DNA of 64,000 bases from Clostridium mobile. Its GTDB lineage: Bacteria; Bacillota; Clostridia; Clostridiales; Clostridiaceae. The DNA lies in assembly GCF_018918285.1 (NCBI RefSeq), contig NZ_JAHLQF010000004.1:496001-560000 (forward strand), given 5' to 3'. Positions 19,619-29,405 of this stretch are shown one piece after another. The notes beneath the pieces are model-generated. The model did no database searches. It saw only the letters and a list, made by a program, of their open reading frames with translations, and was not told the origin of the DNA. Position numbers and translations under genes: made by a program. Positions within the stretch are counted from its first letter, which is position 1. Each line of letters begins with the position of its first letter.

Positions 19619-19852
19619 TTATGCATAAACTAATTGAACTGTTTTTGTTAATACATCTGAATAACTATATGTCACTGTCCTTTGGGTGTCATTATTTAAT
19701 CTTATGACAAATATGCTGGGGTATGTTTTTTCTATGGTTCCCTTGTTCACAAGGGTCTTTCTTCTTCCCCCATTTGCTTTAAGAGTTACAGTTTCTCCTA
19801 CATGGCTTTCTATATCTCTCCTTATAGCAGCCAATACATTTCCTCTTTCCAC
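19619..19852 (-). CDS. veg: Veg protein
   Basis: 77 residues from GTG 19852, with AGAGGG 8 nt upstream; longer in-frame extensions have no ribosome site and read through the promoter. Family block: IRRDIESHVGETVTLKANGG RKT, then YPSIFVIR and RTVTYSYSDVLTKTV. Veg is a small abundant protein linked in Bacillus to biofilm regulation and spore outgrowth. Two consensus promoters precede it. It keeps the yabG-veg synteny of Bacillus, but the sspF gene that normally follows is absent. Confidence 0.93.
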   Translation of the reverse strand: MERGNVLAAIRRDIESHVGETVTLKANGGRRKTLVNKGTIEKTYPSIFVIRLNNDTQRTVTYSYSDVLTKTVQLVYA

Positions 19853-19879
19853 AACAAACACCCTCTTTCCACGTATTAT

Positions 19880-19908
19880 ATTATATATTAAAATATAAAA
19901 TAAGTCAA
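19880..19908 (-). promoter_or_regulatory. veg promoter, proximal
   Basis: TTGACT (19908-19903), 17 nt, TATAAT (19885-19880). The predicted start leaves about a 20-nt leader before the GTG. Confidence 0.7.
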
Positions 19909-19919
19909 CTAAACTTTTA

Positions 19920-19948
19920 ATTTTATATCTAAATTTACAATTTGTCAA
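19920..19948 (-). promoter_or_regulatory. veg promoter, distal
   Basis: TTGACA (19948-19943), 17 nt, TAAAAT (19925-19920), 40 bp upstream of the proximal one. The Bacillus veg promoter is famously strong; here there are two in tandem. Confidence 0.65.
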
Positions 19949-20042
19949 CATTTATATTTGCTAATTTATAAATATTTTTAAAGGTTTACATTGTTTAATA
20001 TTCAATATCTTCTTCTAAATTATTATTACCTATATTTTTCAT

Positions 20043-20068
20043 ATTTATTCAAGTTTCCTTGAATAAAT
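20043..20068. repeat. 11-bp inverted repeat upstream of veg
   Basis: ATTTATTCAAG, TTTC, CTTGAATAAAT. Lies between the yabG terminator and the veg promoters; role unknown. Confidence 0.45.
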
Positions 20069-20095
20069 GGAAATTGACAATATTATTTCCATAAT

Positions 20096-20133
20096 AAAAA
20101 TTACGAAGCAATAAATATTGCTTCGTAATTTTT
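20096..20133 (-). terminator. yabG terminator
   Basis: 17-bp perfect stem (20096-20112 / 20117-20133), 4-nt loop, ending in TTTTT. Confidence 0.9.
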
Positions 20134-20135
20134 AT

Positions 20136-21002
20136 TTAAGAATATTTAGATTTTGGGAACCCTTCTCTATACTTACCTCTTGTCTGAAGTCCTCCAACAC
20201 CTTTTGCTCCACTAATAGTATTTTGCAAAGCTTCTTTTATTGATACAACCTTTTCTATGTTTGTATAAGCTATTCTTTCACATATAAATACAGGGTCCAA
20301 ACAATGTATAAGCACCCTACTAGGAGAACTGGCAAAATTAGCACCTGCATCTAGTATTGCTTCATAATGAGATTGGCAAGCACCTGCAAATATAACTAAG
20401 TTATCATATCCTGGTTCATAATTTCTTAGTTCTGTTACAGTTTCTATAAAATGTCTAGAATTTTTATAATTATCTAAATCCATAAAGTCTCTAGTATCTT
20501 TAACTACTCCATCATGACCAGTTATTATTACAATATCCGGTTTGACTGCTTTTACTATATCCACTATTTGTTTGGGTTGTTCATTTTCTTTAATTACTTT
20601 ACCAACTGCATCCAAAGATAATTGTTTATAAACCTTTAAACACACTTCTAAATATTCCGCATCACCATCCACATGCAGTATTTTTCCTGGTCTACCAAAA
20701 GATAAATCTTTCTTTTCCTTTACAGGTACAGACCTATTTAAATTTCTTATATCTATGCCACTTCTATCAAGTAATATTTTTTTAATAGAAGTATTTACTT
20801 TTCTATTAAATACTTCTTCATAATCGCTACAAGTATTTCTATCTACTAATTCTAAATCTTCTTCTGAAGAATCTGCAATTATTCTTAAGTTTATTCCCTT
20901 TAATACATAGACATATCCCCTACTTGTTTCTTTAACATCTATTATTTTAAAGGTTATATCCCTATCATAGGATTTTCTTACTACTATATCTCCTATATTC
21001 AT
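20136..21002 (-). CDS. yabG: sporulation-specific protease YabG
   Basis: 288 residues from ATG 21002 (GGAGAGG upstream). YabG is a mother-cell cysteine protease that processes spore coat and, in C. difficile, cortex-lytic precursor proteins. Family features: N-terminal beta domain (MNIGDIVVRKSYDRDITFKI), then ILHVDGDAEYLEVCLKVYKQ, the PDIVIITGHDG block and FAGACQSHYEAILDAGANFASSP, which carries conserved His and Cys residues. Sits next to veg as in Bacillus. Confidence 0.95.
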   Translation of the reverse strand: MNIGDIVVRKSYDRDITFKIIDVKETSRGYVYVLKGINLRIIADSSEEDLELVDRNTCSDYEEVFNRKVNTSIKKILLDRSGIDIRNLNRSVPVKEKKDLSFGRPGKILHVDGDAEYLEVCLKVYKQLSLDAVGKVIKENEQPKQIVDIVKAVKPDIVIITGHDGVVKDTRDFMDLDNYKNSRHFIETVTELRNYEPGYDNLVIFAGACQSHYEAILDAGANFASSPSRVLIHCLDPVFICERIAYTNIEKVVSIKEALQNTISGAKGVGGLQTRGKYREGFPKSKYS

Positions 21003-21070
21003 AAAATCCTCTCCACTTATAAAACTCATGTTACATAATATGTTAATGTGTAAATTTACGTGCAAAAATC

Positions 21071-21105
21071 AAAGCATGCATTACCTACGAAGTATTGCAT
21101 GCTTT
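21071..21105 (-). terminator. terminator of first cotS-like gene
   Basis: 10-bp stem AAAGCATGCA/TGCATGCTTT followed by a T-rich stretch on the minus strand. Confidence 0.75.
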
Positions 21106-21110
21106 AATCC

Positions 21111-22115
21111 TTATTCGTTTTGATCGTACATATTTTTAAATTTTTCGATAAATGCCATATAATTATCTTGTTCAGCTATTAATTCCTCCATTTTATTGCT
21201 GAATGTATTTGAAGGCCAGTTTACTTCATTATAGTAGTATCTATTAGACAATCTCCAAAATCTCTGAGGGAATAGCAAAAACGCAAATAGTACTCTATAT
21301 TCACAAGTTTTAAGTGGATATATTTTGTTATAGGAATCTAGAATTAAATTAGCATACTCTATATCCCAGTCAACTCTTTTTAGAACTTTAGTCATAAATG
21401 AATATATATCATACACTCTGATTTCTCTTTTACAATAATCGAAGTCTATAACATTGATATCCTTATCCTTATCAACTATTATATTGTGATAAGTATAATC
21501 ATGATGACAAAAACTCTTTTCTTCTTCTGATATCATGCACAGTTCGCTGTATTTTGAATCTTTTAATACATTTATTGCTCTTCTACCTATATTTTTATAA
21601 AATTGAAGATTCTTTATATAATTCATGTCAAAGCTTGTTTTGTTATTTCTTTTTCTACACATGTCTCTCATCTTATCTAGAGATCTTACCCTCTTTTCCA
21701 TTAGATTGGGCCATCTTCCCAAATCAGATTTTAGTTTACTATTTTCAGGTGGTTCATATCCCTTTGAGGCAATATGAAGATATGCCAAGTTCTCTGCTGC
21801 TATTACTAAATCCTCTTTGTTCCTAAAATCCGCTTCTCTTCCTTCTATCCACTGAGATAGAGTATATATGTCTTCATTTACTATTGCATAAGGATGTCCA
21901 TCTATGTTTAAAGAATATTTATCCACTCTTGGGAATCCATTTTCTATTAAATGCTCTTTAGCTCCATACACAAACAATAGTTTTTGAATGCCATAATTTA
22001 TTCTTTTTAAACATTTTGGCCCCTTGTTTGTTTTTAATAAATATACACCCTTATTAGGTTTTAAACTTTCAATTTTGATATCAAATTGTCTTTCTATTTC
22101 AAACTCTCTCATCAT
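21111..22115 (-). CDS. CotS family spore coat protein 1
   Basis: 334 residues from ATG 22115 (GGAGG 8 nt upstream; the GTG at 22124 is in the ribosome site). Aminoglycoside-phosphotransferase-like kinase fold of the CotS/YutH/YsxE family: catalytic-loop motif CHHDYTYHNIIV near residue 205 and metal motif VIDFDYC near 224, then the family tail LLFPQRFWRLSNRYYYNE. In Bacillus CotS is a coat protein whose gene neighbours a glycosyltransferase; here the + strand glycosyltransferase at 22252 is divergent. Substrate unknown. Confidence 0.9.
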   Translation of the reverse strand: MMREFEIERQFDIKIESLKPNKGVYLLKTNKGPKCLKRINYGIQKLLFVYGAKEHLIENGFPRVDKYSLNIDGHPYAIVNEDIYTLSQWIEGREADFRNKEDLVIAAENLAYLHIASKGYEPPENSKLKSDLGRWPNLMEKRVRSLDKMRDMCRKRNNKTSFDMNYIKNLQFYKNIGRRAINVLKDSKYSELCMISEEEKSFCHHDYTYHNIIVDKDKDINVIDFDYCKREIRVYDIYSFMTKVLKRVDWDIEYANLILDSYNKIYPLKTCEYRVLFAFLLFPQRFWRLSNRYYYNEVNWPSNTFSNKMEELIAEQDNYMAFIEKFKNMYDQNE

Positions 22116-22251
22116 AGCAATCACCTCCTTATAATTTATATGTATTAAATGATAATTTTAGAAGATATGTTAGTATATTCTTATTTTGTTAACACTTTTT
22201 TGTAATAGTTAATATAATAAATTATGATTAGTTTAGGAAAGGGATTGCCTC

Positions 22252-23376
22252 ATGAAAATAGGAATAGATGGAAGAGCTGCAAATTGGTATAGGGGCACTG
22301 GTATAGGCACCTATACTTATCAGTTAATTAATCACATTAATAATATAGATTCCGTAAATGACTATATGGTTTTTTTACCTCAGCACTGTAGTAACAACAT
22401 TAATTTTAAACCTAACTTTACTATTGCTGAAATCACAGAAAATTGTAAGGAAAATTTCTGGGATGAGGTAAATATCCCTAATATATTAAAGGGTAACGAT
22501 ATGGATTTATACCACGTACCTCAAAACGGAATAGGTCTACCTTTAGATAAAAAATGTTCCTTTGTGATAACTCTTCACGACGTAATACCTTACAAAATGC
22601 CTGAAACATCTAGCGAAAGATATTTAAAGCTTTTTAACGAAACCCTCCCCAAAATAGTTTCAATGTGTGATGGAATAATTACTGTGTCCAATCACTCTAA
22701 AATGGATATACTAAAAGCTTTTAATTTTCCAAAAGAAAAAATATATGTAACCCATCTAGCAAGTGAAAATATATATCATCCAATGGAAAAAGAACTTAGT
22801 AAGGAACTTATAAAAAAATATTATTCTATTGACGAAGAATATATATTATATGTGGGTGGATTCAGCCCTAGGAAAAATATAGTTGGGCTTATAGAATCCT
22901 TTAGTAAACTTATAAACATATATAAAAAGAACTTAAAGCTGATTATAGCCGGCAAGCAAGGTCAGTCTTATTCTATATACAAAAAACGCTGTGAGGACTT
23001 AGGAGTTGAAGATAAAGTAGTATTCCCAGGCTTTATACCACTAGAACACATGCCAGCATTATACAACGGATGTGAGTTATTTGTTTATCCTTCTTTTTAT
23101 GAAGGTTTTGGTCTACCTCCAGTTGAAGCTATGGCTTGTGGTGTTCCTGTGATAGCCTCTAATTCTACTTCAATTCCTGAGGTTACGGGAGATGCTGCCT
23201 TATTAGTTGATCCTAAAGATATTGATCAACTATGCAGTTCTATGTATAGTGTACTTACTAATAATGAGCTAAAAGAAGAGCTATCATTGAGGGGTCTTAT
23301 TAGAGCTTCTGAATTAAATTGGCGTAATACTGCTAAAAATACTTTAATAGCATATAACAAGATACTCAATTCATAA
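22252..23376 (+). CDS. family 4 glycosyltransferase in spore coat cluster (1)
   Basis: 374 residues, GT-B fold. N-terminal [20 protein letters not shown], central GGFSPRKN (donor-site loop) near residue 203 and C-terminal [19 protein letters not shown], the E-x7-E motif of retaining GT4 enzymes. Cytoplasmic, no membrane segment. Same length as, and clearly paralogous to, the gene at 26362. In Bacillus cotSA is a comparable glycosyltransferase beside cotS; a role in spore surface polysaccharide is likely but inferred. Confidence 0.9.
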   Translation: MKIGIDGRAANWYRGTGIGTYTYQLINHINNIDSVNDYMVFLPQHCSNNINFKPNFTIAEITENCKENFWDEVNIPNILKGNDMDLYHVPQNGIGLPLDKKCSFVITLHDVIPYKMPETSSERYLKLFNETLPKIVSMCDGIITVSNHSKMDILKAFNFPKEKIYVTHLASENIYHPMEKELSKELIKKYYSIDEEYILYVGGFSPRKNIVGLIESFSKLINIYKKNLKLIIAGKQGQSYSIYKKRCEDLGVEDKVVFPGFIPLEHMPALYNGCELFVYPSFYEGFGLPPVEAMACGVPVIASNSTSIPEVTGDAALLVDPKDIDQLCSSMYSVLTNNELKEELSLRGLIRASELNWRNTAKNTLIAYNKILNS

Positions 23377-23377
23377 G

Positions 23378-23411
23378 ATAATAAGCTGCCCTGTTTAGGG
23401 CAGCTTATTAT
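23378..23411. terminator. bidirectional terminator
   Basis: 15-bp perfect stem (23378-23392 / 23397-23411), GTTT loop, between convergent genes. Confidence 0.88.
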
Positions 23412-24428
23412 TTACAATAGCTCTTCAAATTCTTTTAAAAATTCTATTCTAAATTCTTCAATCTCTGTTTTTTTCTTAATCTTATTTATAAATGTTTGTT
23501 CTGACCAATCTTTTCTTCTTGTGTAATAATCTCTACTTATACTGTAGAAATCCTGTGGAAAAGTTAATAACCCGTATAATACGGTCATCTCTCTTTTGTC
23601 TATAGAATTGACCTTTGTATATTCATCCATAATTTTTTTCCCTTTTCCAATGTCATAAGCGGAACTTTTTAATACCTTATTGATAAAATTACATATGTCA
23701 TGTACTTTTAAATCTACTATAGCATAATCAAAATCTATAAAATATGCTTCGTTATTTTTTATAATTACATTGTGATATGCTAAATCATGATGACATAATA
23801 TAACTTTGTCTTTCTCTTCACATAACTTATAATAGGAAGATGCTTCTAACAATTTAATACTTCTTTTAATTTCTTCTATATAATGGTCAATGTTTTCTAA
23901 AAAAATTTGATCAAACTCTCCATTATATTCACTTAGGTTAGATATAGTTTTAAAGACTTCCATTTCTTTTAGTCTTCTATTAAACTTATTTATCATCTTC
24001 CCTGAATTAACTCTATTATCTAGTTGAGAATTAAATCCTGATGAGGCCGCGTGTAGCTCCCCTAATCCTTTAGCTACAGTAAATATATCAATCGGATTTG
24101 AGTAGTCACACTCTCTTCCTTCAAATATATCTATCATGCAATACATTTCTTCATTGTATAAAGCATATATGTCTCCGTCTACCGTTTTATTAAAATTCAT
24201 TATCCTATCAAATTTATCTCTTATATAATTCAATCCTTCATTAATAAACAATAGTTCATCTTTGCTATAATCTATTTTTTTTAATATTTTATCTCCCTTA
24301 TCGGTATTTACTATAAATATGCTTCTTATTGGATATATATCGTATGGTTCTAAGTTAAATTGCTTAAAGAGACTTATATCTAAGTCATACTTAATTAAGT
24401 AATCTATATCTTTATACATATCTTTCAT
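23412..24428 (-). CDS. CotS family spore coat protein 2
   Basis: 338 residues from ATG 24428 (GAGGTG 6 nt upstream). Kinase-fold CotS family with CHHDLAYHNVIIKN near residue 213 and YFIDFDYAIVDLKVHDICNF near 230, and tail LLTFPQDFYSISRDYY. Catalytic Asp and Asn and the metal-binding Asp are kept. Lies 11 nt after the degenerate relative at 24440, so these belong to one transcript with the gene at 25213. Confidence 0.88.
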   Translation of the reverse strand: MKDMYKDIDYLIKYDLDISLFKQFNLEPYDIYPIRSIFIVNTDKGDKILKKIDYSKDELLFINEGLNYIRDKFDRIMNFNKTVDGDIYALYNEEMYCMIDIFEGRECDYSNPIDIFTVAKGLGELHAASSGFNSQLDNRVNSGKMINKFNRRLKEMEVFKTISNLSEYNGEFDQIFLENIDHYIEEIKRSIKLLEASSYYKLCEEKDKVILCHHDLAYHNVIIKNNEAYFIDFDYAIVDLKVHDICNFINKVLKSSAYDIGKGKKIMDEYTKVNSIDKREMTVLYGLLTFPQDFYSISRDYYTRRKDWSEQTFINKIKKKTEIEEFRIEFLKEFEELL

Positions 24429-24439
24429 AGCTCTCACCT

Positions 24440-25192
24440 CTATAATAAGCTCATAGAGTCTTGAATAATAGCTTTCTGGAGCTTTAATACATATTCATCA
24501 TCTCCAAGCTCCTTCTTCTTTAATCTGTAATTATTGCATTGCCTTGTGACCTCATAAGGAAACGATAAACATGCGATTATGAATTGATAACTATTCTCTT
24601 TCAATCCTTCTAATTCACAAAATTCTTCAACTAATTTTTTGAAATTTACATCTAATCCTTTTTTCTTGTATTTATAAAGTAGATTATAACAATCTATCTC
24701 TACCATGTTGTAACTACTTTTTTTAATATTTCTCACTTGAATTTTTGATTCTTTACCTAGATTATTAAAATCAACATCTTCTAAGCAAATTTCTTTATTT
24801 TTCATGCTTCTTAGTATTAAATCATAATACCCATCTTCATATATATTCTTTATAACTTTTTCTCCTCTTTTTATATAATCCTCACCTTTGTAAAGAATTA
24901 TCTCTTCAAAGAGATTGTTTGCTCCTTCACTTTGAAATCTATCAATGTCCCTTTTTAATTTCTTGATATTTACCTTGAAACTCTCTACTACTCTTCCTGC
25001 TCTACTGTCCAATCTTTCCTTTATTCCACTAGTGCTTCCTCTTACTTTATGATGAAATTCATTCATTATTCTTATCTGCTCTAATAGCATTTCTTCAGTT
25101 ATTTCTTTACTCTTTAGTTCAAAATTAATTTGGTCTACTACATCTATACCTTTGGATATTAAGTATTGTTCAAAGGTATTTCCTATTATCAT
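24440..25192 (-). CDS. degenerate CotS relative lacking the N-lobe
   Basis: 250 residues, not recognisable at first sight, but its C-terminal half follows the CotS pattern: CLEDVDFNNL takes the place of CHHDxxxHNV, an MVEIDCYNLLYKYKKKG segment matches the VHDICNFI region, and FIIACLSFPYEVTRQCNNYR matches the FPQxFWxLSxxYY tail. The N-terminal nucleotide-binding lobe is missing and the IDFDY metal motif is gone, so it is unlikely to be a kinase. Start ATG behind GGGGG. It sits between two intact cotS-like genes, pointing to local duplication and decay or to a structural role. Confidence 0.65.
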   Translation of the reverse strand: MIIGNTFEQYLISKGIDVVDQINFELKSKEITEEMLLEQIRIMNEFHHKVRGSTSGIKERLDSRAGRVVESFKVNIKKLKRDIDRFQSEGANNLFEEIILYKGEDYIKRGEKVIKNIYEDGYYDLILRSMKNKEICLEDVDFNNLGKESKIQVRNIKKSSYNMVEIDCYNLLYKYKKKGLDVNFKKLVEEFCELEGLKENSYQFIIACLSFPYEVTRQCNNYRLKKKELGDDEYVLKLQKAIIQDSMSLL

Positions 25193-25212
25193 AAAATTAC
25201 CCCCAGTATTAA

Positions 25213-26217
25213 TTAATACCTAATATTTTTAAATTCATCTGCAAACTCTTGTCTTGAGTCTTTATCCTCACATACCTTATTTAGCCTATTTATAAATACA
25301 TCTTCCTCCCAAGGTTGCTTTTCAATATAATATTGTATACCTAATTGCCAAAAGGCTTGAGGAAACTCTATAAACGCAGCCATAATATCTATATCATCCT
25401 TATTTATAGGACACACTGAACTATAACTATCTAAAATATGAATGGAATTAGATATATCCCATTTACCATTTTTCATAGCTCTTATGATTAAACTACTTAA
25501 ATCATGTAAATGAGTATCTAAAATACAGTAGTCAAAATCTATTATATTTATGCTTCCTTCCTCGTCTATAAGAACATTATGATGAGCATAATCATGGTGG
25601 CAAAAACCTTTCTTTACTATTTCTTCTTTCATTTTATGGAAATACTTGCTTTTCATTAAATCCTCTAGCGACTTATTTATTCTCTCTATCTCTTCCCCTA
25701 CATGCTTTAGATATAAAATATCAAAATAAGTTTTTTCATCCTTATTCTCTATTATATTTTTAAAATCTAATATATCTCTTTTTTTATTAGAAAAATTCTC
25801 AAACCAATTAAACCATCCTACTCTAGGTTTCATGTCTGATGTTATATTAAACCCTCTGCTTTTTAAATGGAGTTCTGCAAGTCTATTTGATGCTAAGCTT
25901 AGCTCCATTGGATTATCATAATTACATGATCGCGATTCCACCCATGGCGTTAAATAAGCATGCTTATTGCCTAAATTAATATAATCTTGAGATTTTGTAT
26001 TTTTAATAATTTTAGGTGTCTTTTGGAAATCATTTTTTTCAAGATGTTTTATAGCAGACAATATGAATAGAAAATGACTTATTTCATACTTAATTACTTT
26101 AAGACAATATTTCTCTTTTTCAGTTATTACCCTATAAACATTTTTCACCTTTTCTATTTCACGAGGCTTAATAGAATATTCTTCTTCAATCCTCATCTTT
26201 ATTTGTTCTTCTTTCAA
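25213..26217 (-). CDS. CotS family spore coat protein 3
   Basis: 334 residues. Start TTG at 26217, 7 nt after GGAGG; an in-frame ATG seven codons later has a poorer site. Catalytic loop CHHDYAHHNVLI near residue 205 and NIIDFDYC near 222, tail FIEFPQAFWQLGIQYY. Most distal gene of a three-gene minus-strand set, divergent from the glycosyltransferase at 26362. Confidence 0.88.
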   Translation of the reverse strand: MKEEQIKMRIEEEYSIKPREIEKVKNVYRVITEKEKYCLKVIKYEISHFLFILSAIKHLEKNDFQKTPKIIKNTKSQDYINLGNKHAYLTPWVESRSCNYDNPMELSLASNRLAELHLKSRGFNITSDMKPRVGWFNWFENFSNKKRDILDFKNIIENKDEKTYFDILYLKHVGEEIERINKSLEDLMKSKYFHKMKEEIVKKGFCHHDYAHHNVLIDEEGSINIIDFDYCILDTHLHDLSSLIIRAMKNGKWDISNSIHILDSYSSVCPINKDDIDIMAAFIEFPQAFWQLGIQYYIEKQPWEEDVFINRLNKVCEDKDSRQEFADEFKNIRY

Positions 26218-26361
26218 GGTTTCTCCTCCCCGAAATTACTTATAGTTGTATTATATGTAAAATTTCCTTTGTATGTGCTAAATGACACATTTTTCAACTA
26301 TATATAATATTAATAATATATAAGCTTTTATAACCTGCCCTGTTTTTAAGGAGGGATTTAA

Positions 26362-27486
26362 ATGAAAATAGGTATTGACGCTAGAGGGATTAACTTTTAC
26401 AAAGGAACTGGAATTGGAACATATACAGAAAACTTATTAAGATGCTTGCTAAACATTGATAGAGATAATTATTACCACATATATTGGTGGGGAGAAAATC
26501 ATAATGAATTTAAAAAAAATAATTCAAAGATAACTTTTACTTCTAAAAAAAATAAAAACTTCTTTGAAAATCATTATTTTTCAAATAGTATATCTACTGA
26601 AGGTATAGATTTATATCATGTCCCTCAAAACGGAATTGGCTTGCACCAAGATATTGCATGTAAAAAAATTATTACTATTCACGACCTAATTCCTTATGTA
26701 ATGCCAGAAACCGTAGGTAAGGGATATTTAAATAAGTTTTTAAAAGAATTGCCTACTTTAATCGATAACTGTAATGCCATATTGACTGTATCCGAATGGT
26801 CTAAAAAAGACATAACTAGATTTTTTCCTAAATTTGACCCTGAAAAAATTTTTGTAACTCCTTTAGCTGCAGATTCTAAATATAGGCCTATGGATAAGGA
26901 TAAATGCAAATATGTTCTTAAAAAATTTTATAATATTACTAAGCCCTTTATACTGTATATAGGTGGCTTTAGCCCTAGAAAAAATGTTCATTCCCTTATA
27001 ACAGCCTTTTCTAAAGTATTTAATAAACTCAACGAGGAGTATGAACTTGTAATTGTAGGAGCTAATAAAGACAATGGTGAATCATTACTTAACATGAGTA
27101 CCAACATGAATATAAAAGATAGGATTGTATTCACAGGTTTTATTCCCGAATCTCATCTTCCTTTATTTTATAATGGATGTGATTTATTTGTTTATCCTTC
27201 CCTGTATGAAGGTTTTGGGCTTCCTCCTCTTGAAGCTATGAGCTGTGGAACTCCTGTTATATCTTCAAATCTATCATCCATACCAGAAGTGGTTAAAGAT
27301 GGTGGAATTTTAATTGACCCTTATGATGAAAAGCTCCTGGAGATAATGATTGAAAAAACCTTAGGAGATATAACCTTTCAAAATTCACTTAAAGAGAAAG
27401 CTATAAAAAGAGCTTCTTTATTTTCTTGGACTGAAACTGCAAGAAGAACCTTAGATGCCTATAATAAAACATGTAACGATATATGA
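26362..27486 (+). CDS. family 4 glycosyltransferase in spore coat cluster (2)
   Basis: 374 residues; paralogue of the gene at 22252, sharing [38 protein letters not shown] and [19 protein letters not shown]. The shared [10 protein letters not shown] segment is a specific marker of this pair. Ribosome site AAGGAGGG. The duplicated unit of + strand glycosyltransferase opposite a minus-strand cotS gene is repeated twice in this region, which suggests that the two arose as a block. Confidence 0.9.
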   Translation: MKIGIDARGINFYKGTGIGTYTENLLRCLLNIDRDNYYHIYWWGENHNEFKKNNSKITFTSKKNKNFFENHYFSNSISTEGIDLYHVPQNGIGLHQDIACKKIITIHDLIPYVMPETVGKGYLNKFLKELPTLIDNCNAILTVSEWSKKDITRFFPKFDPEKIFVTPLAADSKYRPMDKDKCKYVLKKFYNITKPFILYIGGFSPRKNVHSLITAFSKVFNKLNEEYELVIVGANKDNGESLLNMSTNMNIKDRIVFTGFIPESHLPLFYNGCDLFVYPSLYEGFGLPPLEAMSCGTPVISSNLSSIPEVVKDGGILIDPYDEKLLEIMIEKTLGDITFQNSLKEKAIKRASLFSWTETARRTLDAYNKTCNDI

Positions 27487-27518
27487 AAAAGCTTCTCATT
27501 TTCCCATGAGAAGCTTTT
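27487..27518. terminator. bidirectional terminator overlapping a stop codon
   Basis: 13-bp perfect stem (27487-27499 / 27506-27518) with T-rich flank; contains the stop codon of the lipoprotein gene on the minus strand. Confidence 0.85.
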
Positions 27519-28635
27519 CTGTATTTACAGCCATAAGCCACAACCTAATATCATTATAGTATTCTACTGTTCTGTTTAAATCCTTAGATTTATGGGTGCT
27601 TGTATTAACAGGAAACACACCCTCATTAAATAATAATTCCTGTTGAAGTCTTTCATTTGCCATCATAAATTCCATAAAGGTTAAAACTAGTTCCTTATTA
27701 TTTGTTTCCTTTGGCACAAAAGCACTATATCCATCTAAAGATATCTCTCTATTTCCCCCTATCTCGAAAGAAGGCACTTTAGTAACTACCCACTTTCCGC
27801 TCATCTCAGGAACTTCCTTCATGATCTTATTTATATGATTTATATTTACTATTGATGCAGCTAGCTTTCCACTTCTTATTTCATCTATCAAGTTATTTCT
27901 TGTTAAAATATCTTCCTTCTTAAAAGTTTCAATAGTATTTCTAACTTTTAAAATATCAGAATATGATAGATTGCTATTTTCTTCTAAATAATAACCACTT
28001 CCTGCTAATTGACTTAGTAATAAACTATAAAGTTCATTCTCATTCTCTTCCCATATAAATTTATAATTATTCTTATTCTTTTTATTTATAATTCTACATT
28101 TATTTATGAAATCTTCCCATGTTCTTATATCTTCAATATTTATCTTGCTCTTTTCAAATATTTCCTTTCTATATATCATATAGTAGGGCTTTCTATCTAA
28201 AGGCAAACCATAAATACTGTTATTCACAGAAACCTTTTTAATATCTTCTTTATTATAATTATCTTTATACAGAGCTAGAATTGAAGATATATCAAAAAGT
28301 TCATCTTGATTCTCTTTTAATATGTACGGAACATACTTATTTTCTACAACTATAATATTACTCTTATTTTTTCCCTTTTCATTTAAAAGTTTATCAAAGT
28401 TATCATAAATATTTTCTTCTACCCTGATGTTAAAAGTCACATTTGGAAAATATTTTGTGAATTCCTGAGAAAATTTCTTTATATAATTTTCTCTATCTTT
28501 ATGTACTACAATATTAACCTGTCCTTTTAGCCTTTTATTAAACCCATTAGTTGGCTCCTTATTATCACAAGATACAAATAAAAGATTAAACATTAATATG
28601 ATAATTAAGTACTTGGTCAGATTTTTATTGTTCAT
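27496..28635 (-). CDS. orphan solute-binding lipoprotein (family 1-like)
   Basis: 379 residues. Signal peptide and lipobox LLFVSC put the mature lipid-anchored protein outside the cell membrane. The rest resembles family 1 extracellular solute-binding proteins (carbohydrate type): VNIVVHKDRENYIKKFSQEF, IYGLPLDRKPYYMIYRKEIF, TWEDFINKCR and GGNREISLDGYSAFVP. No permease or ATPase gene is nearby. It starts 23 nt after larB and looks like the last gene of the larC-larE-larB transcript. Ligand unknown. Confidence 0.8.
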   Translation of the reverse strand: MNNKNLTKYLIIILMFNLLFVSCDNKEPTNGFNKRLKGQVNIVVHKDRENYIKKFSQEFTKYFPNVTFNIRVEENIYDNFDKLLNEKGKNKSNIIVVENKYVPYILKENQDELFDISSILALYKDNYNKEDIKKVSVNNSIYGLPLDRKPYYMIYRKEIFEKSKINIEDIRTWEDFINKCRIINKKNKNNYKFIWEENENELYSLLLSQLAGSGYYLEENSNLSYSDILKVRNTIETFKKEDILTRNNLIDEIRSGKLAASIVNINHINKIMKEVPEMSGKWVVTKVPSFEIGGNREISLDGYSAFVPKETNNKELVLTFMEFMMANERLQQELLFNEGVFPVNTSTHKSKDLNRTVEYYNDIRLWLMAVNTEKLLMGK

Positions 28636-28658
28636 ACTCTTCTCCCTTAAATATATAT

Positions 28659-29405
28659 TTATAGTTTATTAATCATACTAGCACTATAGCCAGCTCCAAA
28701 TCCATTATCTATATTTACAACTGTTACTCCTGAAGCACAGCTATTAAGCATTGATAAAAGAGCTGCCAATCCATTAAAATTAGCACCATATCCTACACTA
28801 GTAGGTACAGCTATAATCGGTTTATCTATTAATCCGCCTACAACGCTAGCAAGGGCCCCTTCCATGCCAGCCACTACAATAACAACTTTAGCCCCTCTTA
28901 TTATATCCAACTTATCAAATAATCTATGTATACCGGCCACTCCTACATCATAAATTCTCTCTACCTTATTTCCAAAAGTTTCTGCCGTAATAGCCGCTTC
29001 TTCACATACAGAAATATCTGAAGTTCCTGCTGCTACCACAGCAATATATGAATCTGAAACTTTAGGTGTATTTTTCATTATCCTTATAATTTTTGCTTCT
29101 TTATCATATTCAGCTTCTTTACAAAAATCTCTTACTTCATCAAACATTTCCTCTGTTGCCCTAGTAGCTAATATATTATTTTCTTTCGTCATCATAAACT
29201 TTATAATCTCTTTTACTTGTTCTACAGTCTTTCCCCCACAGTATATAACTTCTGGATAGCCTACTCTAATTTCTCTATGATTATCAATTTTAGCAAATCC
29301 TAAATCTTTAAAAGGAAGTTCCTTAAAGGCTTTTACTCCATCTTCTAGAGATATTCTATTTTCCTTTATATTAACTAATAGCTCCTTTATATCTTTTTCA
29401 TTCAT
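28659..29405 (-). CDS. larB: nickel-pincer cofactor biosynthesis protein LarB
   Basis: 248 residues from ATG 29405, which overlaps the larE stop by 8 nt. The C-terminal PurE/AIR-carboxylase-like domain shows [38 protein letters not shown] and [10 protein letters not shown], all typical of LarB. LarB carboxylates and hydrolyses nicotinic acid adenine dinucleotide to pyridinium-3,5-biscarboxylic acid mononucleotide, the first step of the nickel-pincer cofactor of lactate racemase. Confidence 0.95.
   Translation of the reverse strand: MNEKDIKELLVNIKENRISLEDGVKAFKELPFKDLGFAKIDNHREIRVGYPEVIYCGGKTVEQVKEIIKFMMTKENNILATRATEEMFDEVRDFCKEAEYDKEAKIIRIMKNTPKVSDSYIAVVAAGTSDISVCEEAAITAETFGNKVERIYDVGVAGIHRLFDKLDIIRGAKVVIVVAGMEGALASVVGGLIDKPIIAVPTSVGYGANFNGLAALLSMLNSCASGVTVVNIDNGFGAGYSASMINKL

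Noticed and set aside
22140-22251. Possible sigma-K promoters before the two + strand glycosyltransferases (22252 and 26362)
   Set aside because: Only a CAC box and an AT-rich -10 are shared; too weak in this base composition to annotate.
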